From positions 27,792-91,791 of the forward strand of contig NZ_STFX01000026.1 of the NCBI RefSeq assembly GCF_005222915.1: a stretch of 64,000 nucleotides of DNA. The letters run 5' to 3'. The position numbers and the translations under genes are program-made. The notes beneath the pieces were generated by a model. That model saw only the letters and a program-made list of their open reading frames with translations, did no database searches and was not told where the DNA came from. Position 1 is the first letter of the stretch, and each line of letters begins with the position of its first letter. Origin of the DNA: Rhizobium sp. FKL33. GTDB lineage: Bacteria; Pseudomonadota; Alphaproteobacteria; Rhizobiales; Rhizobiaceae. This document shows, piece after piece, positions 27,450-35,897 of this stretch.

Positions 27450-27913
27450 GCAGCTTCGCTTTCACTCTCGTGGAACAGGGCTTCCAGTTCCATCAGACAG
27501 ATCATTCTCCCTTCGATCGCGATGATTCCGCGAGCAAAGGATCTTTCGAGATCGGACGCGATCTCCGGCGTGGGCTGGATCAGGTCGTCCGTCACCGTAA
27601 GGATGTCGGACACCGCGTCCACCAGAAGACCGACGATCTTGTCCCTGACCTGGGCCACGATGATGACGTGGCGGGCGGTGGGCTCGGCCGGCTTCATACC
27701 CAGCCGGGCCGAGAGATCGATGATCGGCAGGACTGCCCCGCGCAGGTTGATCACTCCGCGCATGTAAGAAGGCGTGTGCGGCATCGGGGTCGCAGGCGTC
27801 CATCCACGGATTTCCCGGACAGACATGATGTTCACCGTAAACTCCTGATCGCCGATCCGGAAAGCGATGAGTTCGCGACCCTGATGGGATATGGCTTTTG
27901 CTGTGTACGACAT
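27446..27913 (-). CDS. cheW: Chemotaxis scaffold protein CheW
   Basis: A 155-residue scaffold that links CheA to receptors. One CheW domain covers about 12-145: [22 protein letters not shown] at the start, [20 protein letters not shown] in the middle. It follows cheA by 30 bases. Confidence 0.96.
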   Translation of the reverse strand: MSYTAKAISHQGRELIAFRIGDQEFTVNIMSVREIRGWTPATPMPHTPSYMRGVINLRGAVLPIIDLSARLGMKPAEPTARHVIIVAQVRDKIVGLLVDAVSDILTVTDDLIQPTPEIASDLERSFARGIIAIEGRMICLMELEALFHESESEAA

Positions 27914-27943
27914 TCCGACTAACCCAAACTCCTCACATCATAC

Positions 27944-30259
27944 TCAACCCGTCGCGGCGAGCGCGCTCTCCGATCTCAAGGACTGACCTCGGGAAGCTGC
28001 GACCACGGCGTCCACGTCCAGGATCAGCGCCACCCGGCCGTCGCCGAGAATGGTGGCTGCCGCAATGCCCGGCACATGCGTGTAATTGGCCTCGAGAGAC
28101 TTGATGACGACCTGGCGCTGGCCCTGGATCGCATCGACCATCAGCGCGCGCTGTCCACCGCCTTCCGATTCCACAAGAAGCGCAACGCCGTCGACCGGAT
28201 TGGCCGAGTTGCTGCGATAGTTGAGGATCCGGCCGACATCGACGAGCGGGCAGAACGAGTTGCGGATCGCGATGAGCTTCTGATGCGCGCCGAAGGAGTG
28301 GATGGCGCTCGCTTCGGGCTGCAGCGTTTCGACGATCGCGGTGAGCGGAACCACCAGCGTCTGGTTGGCGACCGTCACCACCATGCCGTCCAGGACGGCG
28401 AGGGTGAGCGGCAGGCTCATGATGAAGGTCGAACCCTGACCGGGACGCGACTGGATCGAGATACGTCCGCCGAGGGCCTGGATCGATCGCTTGACGACGT
28501 CCATGCCGACGCCGCGGCCGGAGACGTCCGTGATCTTGTCGGCGGTGGAGAAGCCCGGCATGAAGATCAGGTTGTCGATTTCTTCGTCCGACAGATTGGC
28601 GTCGGCGGGAATGAGATCGTTGTCGATGGCCTTCTGCTTGACCTTTTCGCGGTTGATGCCCGCGCCGTCGTCAGACAGTTCGATCAGGATGCGGCCCGAA
28701 CGATGCTTCGCGGTCAAGCGAACGGTGCCTTCCGCAGGCTTGCCGATCGCGGCGCGCTTTTCCGGGCTCTCGATGCCATGGTCGACCGAGTTGCGGATCA
28801 TATGCGTCAGCGGCTCGGCGAGCTTGTCGATGACGGTCTTGTCGACTTCGGTGTTTTCCCCTTCGGTGACCAGACGGACGGACTTGCCCACCATGTCGGC
28901 GACTTCGCGAACGATGCGCGACATGCGCTGGAACACGGGCTTGACCGGCTGGGCGCGGATGGCCATGACCGAGTCCTGGATCTCGCGGGTGAGTTGCTGC
29001 AGCTCGTCGAGGCCCATATTGATGCCCTGCGTGCCGGTCGAGTCGTTTTCGATGACGCTCTGGGCCAGCATGGCCTGATTGATGACGAGTTCGCCCACGA
29101 GGTTGATCAGGCGGTCGACGCGGTCGAGGTCGACACGGATCGTCTGGTTGGCGCCGGCGGCCGAATTCGCGTCGGCGGCCTTGGCCGCAGCGGCGGCGGC
29201 CGGTTCGCGCTTTTCAGCGGCGGGTGCGGCGGCGCGCTCGACCTTCGCCACGACTTCCGAGGCGGCGGCGGCTGTCTGCTTGGCGACAGCGGCAGCGGAC
29301 GCGACCTCTTCCTCTGCATGAAGATCGTCGGACATCACTGCCGGCTCATCATCTTCGAGGATGCTGAGATCGAACGGGATCGGGATCATCGGAAGCTCTT
29401 CGGCTTCCTCCTTGCCGATTCCTTCGCCGTCGGCCAACTGCTTGATATCGAGCTCGCAGTCCCATTCGGCAAATTCGAAGACCTGACGGATGGCGTCTTC
29501 GCCCTTGTCGGTCTTGATCCAGATCTTCCAGGAGAAGTAAGCGTTTTCCGGCTCCAGATTGTCGAAACCCGGAAGCGTGGTCATATCGCAATGCAGGCTC
29601 ATGTCGCCGAGGCGACGGAGATCGCGGAGCAGGAGCGCCGCATCGTTGCCCTTGGTGTAGAGCTCGGTGCGCGGCTTGAAGTTGATTTCGAAGGTCGGCG
29701 CGGCAGCCGGATCGCTCTCATCGCCGAAATCGTCGAAGGAGAACGGGATGGGCTGGAAACCGCTTTCATCGGTTGGCGCGGGCGCAGCTGCCGCCGGCTT
29801 CGGCGCGGGGGCCGCAGCTTTGGGCGCGGGCGCGGCCTTGGGAGCAGGCTCAGCCCCGCCGGCGCTCGGCAAGGGTTCGCCATGAGCGAGCGCCTCGAGG
29901 TCCTTGACCAAACCCGACGTCCGGCTCGGATCGACCGAACTGCCGTCGCGGGCGGCGTTGGTCAAGTCAGCGAGCGCGTCCGCCGACTTGAGCATGACCT
30001 TCATGACGTCGGGACCGGGATCCAGCTTGTTGGAACGAACGCAATCCAGAGTCGTCTCGAACACGTGGGCGAACGCCACGAGGTCGTCAAGACCGAAGGC
30101 GCCAGCGCCGCCCTTGATGGAGTGAACGGCTCGAAAAACGGCGTTGACCGTTTCGGGATCCGTGTCTCCATCATTCATCTTGAGCAGACCCGATTCCAGT
30201 TCAGCGAGCTGTTCCTCGCATTCCTGGAAAAAGATCTCTTTGATTTCGTTCATATCCAT
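27944..30259 (-). CDS. cheA: Chemotaxis sensor kinase CheA
   Basis: A 771-residue histidine kinase of the chemotaxis array. Domains in order: Hpt (1-110, phosphorylated H46 in AVHSIKGGAGAF), Ala/Pro-rich linker (135-165), response-regulator-binding P2-like region (about 170-300), a second Ala-rich linker (320-375), dimerisation helices (about 380-440), ATPase (about 440-620, with TADKITDVSGRGVGMDVV) and a CheW-like regulatory domain (about 625-760). It lies between cheY1 and cheW. Confidence 0.97.
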   Translation of the reverse strand: MDMNEIKEIFFQECEEQLAELESGLLKMNDGDTDPETVNAVFRAVHSIKGGAGAFGLDDLVAFAHVFETTLDCVRSNKLDPGPDVMKVMLKSADALADLTNAARDGSSVDPSRTSGLVKDLEALAHGEPLPSAGGAEPAPKAAPAPKAAAPAPKPAAAAPAPTDESGFQPIPFSFDDFGDESDPAAAPTFEINFKPRTELYTKGNDAALLLRDLRRLGDMSLHCDMTTLPGFDNLEPENAYFSWKIWIKTDKGEDAIRQVFEFAEWDCELDIKQLADGEGIGKEEAEELPMIPIPFDLSILEDDEPAVMSDDLHAEEEVASAAAVAKQTAAAASEVVAKVERAAAPAAEKREPAAAAAAKAADANSAAGANQTIRVDLDRVDRLINLVGELVINQAMLAQSVIENDSTGTQGINMGLDELQQLTREIQDSVMAIRAQPVKPVFQRMSRIVREVADMVGKSVRLVTEGENTEVDKTVIDKLAEPLTHMIRNSVDHGIESPEKRAAIGKPAEGTVRLTAKHRSGRILIELSDDGAGINREKVKQKAIDNDLIPADANLSDEEIDNLIFMPGFSTADKITDVSGRGVGMDVVKRSIQALGGRISIQSRPGQGSTFIMSLPLTLAVLDGMVVTVANQTLVVPLTAIVETLQPEASAIHSFGAHQKLIAIRNSFCPLVDVGRILNYRSNSANPVDGVALLVESEGGGQRALMVDAIQGQRQVVIKSLEANYTHVPGIAAATILGDGRVALILDVDAVVAASRGQSLRSESALAATG

Positions 30260-30272
30260 AGGATTGTTCCCG

Positions 30273-30638
30273 TTAAGCGGTTACGCGCTCGATGGCATCG
30301 ATCAGTTTCGTCGGGTCGAACGGTTTCACGATCCAGCCCGTCGCGCCGGCCTGGCGGGCGCGGTTCTTCTTCTCCGCGTCGCTTTCCGTGGTCAGGACCA
30401 GGATCGGGATTGCGCGGTATTTGTCGTTCTTGCGCACGCCTTCGATAAAGCCGAAGCCATCGAGACGGGGCATGTTGATATCCGTGACGATCACGTCGGG
30501 ATTGCAGGTTTCGAGAACTTCGAGCCCTTCAACGCCGTCTTCGGCCTGGATGGTTTCGAAGCCGGCATTGTTGAGAGTGACCAGAAGCATGTTTCGGATG
30601 GTTCTGGAGTCGTCCACCGTGAGAACGCGTTTCTTCAT
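30273..30638 (-). CDS. cheY1: Chemotaxis response regulator CheY1
   Basis: A 121-residue receiver: D9-D10, phospho-acceptor D53 (VTDINMPRLDG), T83 (LVLTTES) and K105 (VKPFDPTK). I start at the ATG at 30638, which overlaps the cheS stop (TAATG). The longer open frame to 30797 lies inside cheS in another frame and is rejected. In Sinorhizobium CheY1 drains phosphoryl groups from CheA, helped by CheS. Confidence 0.95.
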   Translation of the reverse strand: MKKRVLTVDDSRTIRNMLLVTLNNAGFETIQAEDGVEGLEVLETCNPDVIVTDINMPRLDGFGFIEGVRKNDKYRAIPILVLTTESDAEKKNRARQAGATGWIVKPFDPTKLIDAIERVTA

Positions 30639-30928
30639 TACTTGCTCTCCTTTGCGAGCATCATTTCGTGATTGACGCCGATGAGCTGCATCGTCTTGGC
30701 GAGCGCATCGGATATTTTCGAGAACTTGAACGAGAGCTTTTCCTGTTCCCAGGTTTTGGATGCCGACATCAGCACCTGGATGCAGAGGGCGCCGCAACGC
30801 TCCACCGCAGATCCATCAATCGCGAGGTCGCTGCCGCGCATCGACATCAGCTTGCCGTGCAGGGCGGAGGCCTCGTTCAGATCGAGGATCTTCTCCAGAC
30901 TGAGTTTCTTCATTGCTTTGCCACTCAT
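30638..30928 (-). CDS. cheS: STAS-domain chemotaxis protein CheS
   Basis: A 96-residue protein with a STAS-like fold over most of its length (LNEASALHGKLMSMRGSDLA, then the Leu/Ser helix ALCIQVLMSASKTW). In Sinorhizobium meliloti CheS binds CheA and helps CheY1 act as a phosphate sink. Its place as second gene of the che operon between icpA and cheY1 is the same. The serine that is phosphorylated in SpoIIAA-type STAS proteins is not conserved (VERCGAL). An internal start at Met6 (30913) is possible. Confidence 0.85.
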   Translation of the reverse strand: MSGKAMKKLSLEKILDLNEASALHGKLMSMRGSDLAIDGSAVERCGALCIQVLMSASKTWEQEKLSFKFSKISDALAKTMQLIGVNHEMMLAKESK

Positions 30929-30971
30929 TGGGTCTTTCCCGTCGCTTTGATTTCAGGTCCCCGTTCATGCG

Positions 30972-32573
30972 TCATGACGCCACCCTTTCGTCCAGCAATG
31001 TAAATGCCGTTGGTCCGGTGTCCGTCACGGGCGAAACGATCTGATCGCTACCTGTCCGTCGGGAAGGTCCCGCGGCGCGGCCATTGTCGAATTGGCCGAG
31101 CCTGAACGCCCTGATCGTGTCGCCAAGCTCTACTATTACCGCCTTAAGGTTATCGGAGTGTTCACACGCGCCCGTCGCAGCAAGAGAAGTTTCATTGAGC
31201 ATCCGGCCAATCGAATTGGCCGCTTCTGCAAGGCTCGATACTTCGGAGGCGCATTCGCCCGTGTCGCGCGCCAGCTGGGATATCGTCGTGTTGATTTCAG
31301 TGACCTGTGTGGCGATTTCGCCGATCGCGCCTTGCGTGCGGTTGACCATGGCCACGCCGCTGTCGACCTGCGCCTTGGTGCCGGTGACGAGATCCTTGAT
31401 CTCGCGGGCGGCGTCCGCCGATCTCTGCGCGAGGCCCCGGACTTCCTGGGCGACGACTGCAAAACCGCGTCCGCTGTCGCCCGCCCGCGCGGCTTCGATG
31501 CCGGCGTTTAGGGCAAGAAGATTGGTCTGGAAGGCGATGTCGTCGATGACGCCGATGATCTGGCCGATCTTTTCGGCGGAACTTTCGATATCCGCCATGG
31601 CGTCGATCGCCTGGCCGACGATCTTGCCGCTTTCTATCACCGCGTCGCGCGCCTTGCCGGAGGCCCCTTCGGCAAGACCCGCGCGGTTCGCCGCGGCGGA
31701 CACCTTCGTTGCGAGGGTGGCGACGTCGGAGGCGACCTCGCCCAGACGATTGGCCGCCTGATCGCTTCCCGTCGCCAGGGAGGAGGCGGACAGCGCGATG
31801 CGGCTTGCACCGTCTCGCGCCCGTTCCGCCGTTTCGGAGGACTGACGCAACTCGTCGCTGATGACCTTGAGCGCGCCGTTCAGGCTTTCGACAAGGTCCC
31901 GATAGTCCTCGGGAGCTTCCGCGCCGACCGGTTGGGAAAAGTCCTTGGCTGTGAGCCGCTCGGCGATCTCGCCGATCATGGCCCGCGCTTCGCCGCGTCG
32001 GGCGGCATCCTTGACCGCGAGTTCCTTCTGATGGCTCAGCCGGGTCTCGTTGAAACGCAAAGACGTCGAAATTTCGAGATCGACCATGACGGCGCGGATA
32101 AGCGCGGAAATCAGCCGCAGCGTTTCCTCACGTTTCCGGGCGCCGCCGAACCAGCTTTTCGGCCAGCTTTCGCGCAAGACTCCGGCGACCAGATGCTCGA
32201 GAACCACCGCCTGGCCAGCGATGCGCCAGCGAGGATCGAGCCCGCCCCGGGTCTCGGTGTCCGACAGGACTTTCACACGCTCGGCGTAAAGACTGTCGAA
32301 ACGCGCGTCGGTCAACACATCCCAATGCGACTGGCAGAGATCGTGGAGACGATCAATCTGTCCTTCGCTCTGGAACTGACGCGCAGCATCCGGGAACGTC
32401 TGATAGCGCTGGAAGAGGTCGCGCAGACCATTTTTAACATGGGGAAGCAGGTCATTGCGGCGCTCGCGCAGAAGTGCGGCCTCTTCGGCGGCAAGCCCTG
32501 CGAAACGCAGGCGACCGCCAAGGCTTCCGCCCTCGCGTCTTTCCCGATCCGCTGTTGCAGCCCCGTCCACCAC
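30972..32573 (-). CDS. icpA: Cytoplasmic globin-coupled-type chemoreceptor (IcpA-like)
   Basis: A 533-residue soluble methyl-accepting chemotaxis protein without membrane segments. The N-terminal domain (about 15-175) has the protoglobin pattern of globin-coupled sensors (HWDVLTDARFDSLYAERVKV, then GGLDPRW). A linker (about 185-250) leads to the signalling domain (about 270-500) with the conserved hairpin tip IIGVIDDIAFQTNLLALNAG and EAARAGDSGRGFAVVAQEV. The proximal heme histidine expected before GGLDPRW appears to be a glutamate (E107). I start at GTG 32573 after a GGGG ribosome-like site; the open frame to 32717 adds an implausible N-terminus. It is the first gene of the che operon. Confidence 0.88.
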   Translation of the reverse strand: MVDGAATADRERREGGSLGGRLRFAGLAAEEAALLRERRNDLLPHVKNGLRDLFQRYQTFPDAARQFQSEGQIDRLHDLCQSHWDVLTDARFDSLYAERVKVLSDTETRGGLDPRWRIAGQAVVLEHLVAGVLRESWPKSWFGGARKREETLRLISALIRAVMVDLEISTSLRFNETRLSHQKELAVKDAARRGEARAMIGEIAERLTAKDFSQPVGAEAPEDYRDLVESLNGALKVISDELRQSSETAERARDGASRIALSASSLATGSDQAANRLGEVASDVATLATKVSAAANRAGLAEGASGKARDAVIESGKIVGQAIDAMADIESSAEKIGQIIGVIDDIAFQTNLLALNAGIEAARAGDSGRGFAVVAQEVRGLAQRSADAAREIKDLVTGTKAQVDSGVAMVNRTQGAIGEIATQVTEINTTISQLARDTGECASEVSSLAEAANSIGRMLNETSLAATGACEHSDNLKAVIVELGDTIRAFRLGQFDNGRAAGPSRRTGSDQIVSPVTDTGPTAFTLLDERVAS

Positions 32574-33056
32574 TTCTAGTCCCCGTCCAAACGCGCGACG
32601 CCAGCCGACGGGCTGACACGGCCTGTTTCGCGCGACGCCGGATAAGGATCCGCCCCTCGCCGCGCACAGCACGATCTGAAAAAATGAATTCGTTAGATCC
32701 GGGCTTGATACCGGCACGGCGAAGCGGCTTCATGCCTATTGGACCGCGCAGCGATCCCATTCCGGCGTAAGTGAAATGTTTATGGTTAATTCCTTGCCTG
32801 AAGGTTAACGCCGCAAACGAACACGCATTTTTCCTAAAATAGGAGCTCGGCGAATTACGATCTTTATCCGAACAAGCCGGCAAATCATCGCTGACAAACA
32901 AAGATTCTCGCGTGGACCGGATGGACCTGAGACCAGTGGTTGCTTGCACGACCTCGGCGGTAATGGCTGTTAACTTTCTTGGAGACGCGAAACGGGCTTG
33001 CCAGCCGCAGCCACGCTTCTATGATTGTTCGAAGCATTCATCTCCCTGGACAGCGC
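32574..33056. other. Divergent spacer between the che operon and the ybaK-type gene
   Basis: About 480 bases with no gene I can support. It must hold the che operon promoter (minus strand). It contains GTTAAT and GTTAAC words at about 32784-32811 and an AT-rich stretch near 32830-32845. No GGAAC-N16-CGTT site is present. Confidence 0.5.
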
Positions 33057-33515
33057 ATGAGCCTCGACAGCGTCAAACAGTTCTTCCGCGACAATGCGCC
33101 TGACATCGACGTCATCGAACTCTCCGTCAGCACTGCGACCGTCGATCTCGCCGCCGCGGCGCATGGGGTCGAGCCTGGACAGATCGCCAAGACGCTGGCG
33201 ATCAAGATCGGCGAGGAGACCATCCTGCTGGTCGCAAAGGGCACGGCGCGGCTCGACAACAAGAAGTTCAAGGCGCAGTTCGCGACCAAGCCGCGCATGC
33301 TCGGCCTCGACGAGGTGGAGACTGAGACGAGCCATCCGGTGGGCGGGGTCTGCCCATTCGGCCTGCCGAGGCCGATCCGCGTGTTCTGCGACGTGTCGCT
33401 GCGCGATTATCCCGAGGTCGTTCCGGCTGCAGGAGACATTCACGCCGCCGTCAGGATCGCGCCCGAACGCATGGCGGATCTGGTCGGGGCGGAATGGGTG
33501 GACGTCTGCCAGTGA
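33057..33515 (+). CDS. YbaK/EbsC-type aminoacyl-tRNA deacylase
   Basis: A 152-residue single-domain protein of the YbaK/ProX family, which hydrolyses mischarged tRNA (for example Cys- or Ala-tRNA-Pro). Family motifs: KTLAIKIGEETILLVAKGTA with the catalytic lysine region, and TSHPVGGVCPFGLP. I start at MSLDSVKQFF (33057); Met at 33021 and 32979 are in frame but add residues with no family match. It stands alone between the che operon and the stress region. Exact tRNA specificity cannot be told from sequence. Confidence 0.88.
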   Translation: MSLDSVKQFFRDNAPDIDVIELSVSTATVDLAAAAHGVEPGQIAKTLAIKIGEETILLVAKGTARLDNKKFKAQFATKPRMLGLDEVETETSHPVGGVCPFGLPRPIRVFCDVSLRDYPEVVPAAGDIHAAVRIAPERMADLVGAEWVDVCQ

Positions 33516-33527
33516 CGCCGGAAGGCT

Positions 33528-33884
33528 TCAGCTTTTGCCGGCGAGCGCCAGGCCTCTCAGGACGGCGTCGAGCAACTGCCCTTCGATGAAGGGTTTCACC
33601 AGCACCGGCCACTCCTGAAAGCCGGGCACGCCGTCAGCGAAATCCACATGGCCGGTCAGGAACACCAGCGCCGATCCCGAAGCGAGCACCGCCGAGGCGT
33701 TGCGTCGATCCGTCTCCGGCGTGTCGCCGGTGTCGAGAAGCACGAGATCCCACGATTGCCCCCGCAGTTGCGCGCCCAAATCGATCAGCGAGGCCGTTTC
33801 GACATATCCCGGCAACAGACCCGAAAGCGCCTCCTTCACGTCGAGAGCGATCAGATATTCCTTTTGCACAACGAGAATACGCAC
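33528..33884 (-). CDS. Receiver-like protein with degenerate acidic pocket
   Basis: A 118-residue stand-alone receiver-like domain. The phospho-acceptor aspartate (D51 in LVLLDTGD), a switch threonine (FLTGHVD) and the lysine (K97 in LVKPF) are in place. But the acidic pair that binds magnesium near the N-terminus is Q7-K8-E9 instead of E/D-D-E. No output domain. It may work without normal phosphorylation or as a binding partner. It converges on the ybaK-type gene (12-base gap) and is divergent from the Crp/Fnr gene. Confidence 0.75.
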   Translation of the reverse strand: MRILVVQKEYLIALDVKEALSGLLPGYVETASLIDLGAQLRGQSWDLVLLDTGDTPETDRRNASAVLASGSALVFLTGHVDFADGVPGFQEWPVLVKPFIEGQLLDAVLRGLALAGKS

Positions 33885-33962
33885 ATCACTCTCCGAACCC
33901 GGTTTCCTTGCCGCGCAATCAACTGATTTGGGGTGCAGGCGTCATTTAACTTTGACATGTCC

Positions 33963-33987
33963 GGAACATTTACGGCCCCTCCGCATT
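33963..33987 (+). promoter_or_regulatory. Possible EcfG-type promoter upstream of the Crp/Fnr gene
   Basis: GGAAC (33963-33967), a 16-base spacer, then CATT (33984-33987). It ends 29 bases before the GTG start I prefer for the Crp/Fnr gene. It lacks the extra C after GGAAC seen in the other six sites, so it is the weakest of the set. Confidence 0.35.
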
Positions 33988-34016
33988 GTCATGCTGCGTT
34001 CTACGGAGAAGACCGG

Positions 34017-34769
34017 GTGGAGTCATCATCTCGCCGCGCAGTGCGGCATGACTGCGAAAACTGCTGGATCAGGAATCTTGAGACGTTCCGGGAGTTTTCG
34101 CCCCCCGAACTCGAATTCGTGTCGGAATTCAAAAGCGGGCAGATGTCGATCGAACCCGGAGCCACAGTCCTCAGCGAAGGCTCGCACAGCCCTCACCTCT
34201 ACACGGTGCTGTCGGGATGGGGTTTCCGATACAAAATCCTGGAGGACGGCCGCCGACAGGTGCTGAACTATGTCTCGACCGGCGACCTGCTCGGCCTTCA
34301 GGGCACCCTGATGGGAGAAATGCAGCACTCTGTGGAAGCTCTGTCGCCTCTGGAACTCTGCGTCTTCGAACGGGAGCGGTTGGGGACGCTGTTTCGCGAC
34401 CATCCCGGACTGGCGTTCGACCTGACCTGGATCGCGGCGCGCGAAGAGCGGATTCTCGACGAACATCTCCTCAGCATTGGCCGGCGCAGCGCCATCGAAC
34501 GCGCCGCCTATCTCCTCGCCTTCCTTGCGCACAAAGCGCGTGAATCGGGTCTCGCCGACACCAGGCTTATCAATCTCCCGGTCACCCAGCAGCATGTCGC
34601 CGACACGCTGGGCCTATCGATCGTGCACACCAACAAGACGCTGCGCAAACTGGCCGAACGCGGCGTGATCCGCTGGCTGGAGCGTGGTTGCGAGGTGCTG
34701 AACGAAGCCGATCTGGCCAGGATCGCGGACTGGAGTCCTCCCGTTCCTCGGCGCCGCCCCTTCATCTGA
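34017..34769 (+). CDS. Crp/Fnr family transcriptional regulator
   Basis: A 250-residue regulator with a cyclic-nucleotide-binding-like beta barrel (about 30-145) and a C-terminal helix-turn-helix (about 170-230, LPVTQQHVADTLGLSIVHTN). A CxxC pair (HDCENC, residues 12-15) lies at the N-terminus, but the full cysteine set of oxygen-sensing FNR is absent, so an iron-sulfur cluster is not supported. I start at GTG 34017 because GGAGAAG stands 5-8 bases upstream. The open frame extends to a GTG at 33933 without a ribosome site and across a promoter-like element. The target genes are unknown. Confidence 0.85.
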   Translation: MESSSRRAVRHDCENCWIRNLETFREFSPPELEFVSEFKSGQMSIEPGATVLSEGSHSPHLYTVLSGWGFRYKILEDGRRQVLNYVSTGDLLGLQGTLMGEMQHSVEALSPLELCVFERERLGTLFRDHPGLAFDLTWIAAREERILDEHLLSIGRRSAIERAAYLLAFLAHKARESGLADTRLINLPVTQQHVADTLGLSIVHTNKTLRKLAERGVIRWLERGCEVLNEADLARIADWSPPVPRRRPFI

Positions 34770-34798
34770 GGCACCGACCGGGTTCAATAGATGGACCT

Positions 34799-35812
34799 TC
34801 AAGCGGCCTTGCGCGCGTCCGCCGGAAAGACGAGGCCATAGCGCACCTCGCTTTGCGAGACGCTATATTCCGCCCTGCCGTTGACGGAAGCGGGAACCAC
34901 ACGCTCCAATATCGCCGTTCCTAGACGCCGAACCGGTATGCCGGCGTCCTGGCCGGCCCTGCGGTGAGCCGGATCCAGCGGTTCGCGCCAGGATACGCTG
35001 ACGAAGTCGCGTCCGTCGCGCTCCTGCATGGCGATGGTCACGACGATCGTCTGACCGGCCGGCAGGAAACTGCCGAAATTGATGGCGTTGATCAGCAACT
35101 CATGGAAGGCGAGGCCGAGATGCATGGTCACATTCGGCGACAGAAGCAGGTTTTCCCCTTCGAAGACAATCAGTTGCTGGCCATTGGGAATATAGGCCGA
35201 GACCTGCTGCTCGAGCAGTTCATGGGCAAAGGCGCCGCGCCATCCTGAGTCCGTGACAAGATCCTGCGACCGGGACAGAGAAAAAATCCGCCCTCTCAGC
35301 TTCTGCACATAGGCTTCGATGGAATCGGTATATTGCGAGGTCTGCGTAACGATGCTCTGGATGATCGCCAGGAGGTTTTTGGACCGGTGGCTCACGTCCC
35401 GCAGCAGCGATTGCAGAACCTTTTCGCGACGCCGATCCTCGCCGCGATCGATGATCGTGGTGATGAACTGAATCTGCCCGCCATGGCCGCTGAACGCCAG
35501 GACGCGAAACTCGAAAACGCCGCCGTTTTCCAGCGTCACTTCGAGAATTTCCGTTTGACGGGTCTCGAGCGCGCGCGACTTGGCGTCCGTCAAGCGACCG
35601 CCGATCTCGGCCCCGAACACAGAGCGATCATCGGGCGCATCGGACTGTTTCAGGCCCCAGTTGTCGGGAAGACCCGTGACGCAGAGATAATTGAAATCGC
35701 GGTCCTGCAGGATAAGGCTGGCGTTCATGTCGAGCAAGGCCGTAATGAAGAACGGGCCAAGCTCTCCATCGTTGAGATCCTTGGCATGCCAAAGGAATCG
35801 CCGCACCTTCAC
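34799..35812 (-). CDS. Cytoplasmic HWE/HisKA_2-type sensor histidine kinase next to phyR
   Basis: A 337-residue soluble kinase. N-terminal PAS-like sensor (about 15-130), then the phosphorylation helix with the HWE/HisKA_2 signature (DVSHRSKNLLAIIQSIV; H about 139), and the ATPase domain with the N-box FHELLINAINFGSF. No membrane segment, so it reads an internal signal. It lies 85 bases downstream of phyR on the same strand. Kinases of this family are the known activators of PhyR, so a PhyK role is likely but inferred. Confidence 0.88.
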   Translation of the reverse strand: MKVRRFLWHAKDLNDGELGPFFITALLDMNASLILQDRDFNYLCVTGLPDNWGLKQSDAPDDRSVFGAEIGGRLTDAKSRALETRQTEILEVTLENGGVFEFRVLAFSGHGGQIQFITTIIDRGEDRRREKVLQSLLRDVSHRSKNLLAIIQSIVTQTSQYTDSIEAYVQKLRGRIFSLSRSQDLVTDSGWRGAFAHELLEQQVSAYIPNGQQLIVFEGENLLLSPNVTMHLGLAFHELLINAINFGSFLPAGQTIVVTIAMQERDGRDFVSVSWREPLDPAHRRAGQDAGIPVRRLGTAILERVVPASVNGRAEYSVSQSEVRYGLVFPADARKAA

Positions 35813-35897
35813 ACCTCGAAATTACGCGCCGGCGGCGAAAAGACAGATTACGTCTATTCGCGCGCCGCGCTATGCCTGCTACAGCTGTTGAGACCTA

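Noticed and set aside
28076..30448. Long open frame on the plus strand opposite cheA
   Set aside because: It is the mirror of a GC-rich real gene. The translation has no domain, and cheA on the other strand is complete with all its motifs.
34893..34919. GGAAC followed by CGTT at 34893-34919 (plus strand)
   Set aside because: The spacer is 18 bases, the site lies inside the kinase gene, and no gene starts downstream in that direction.
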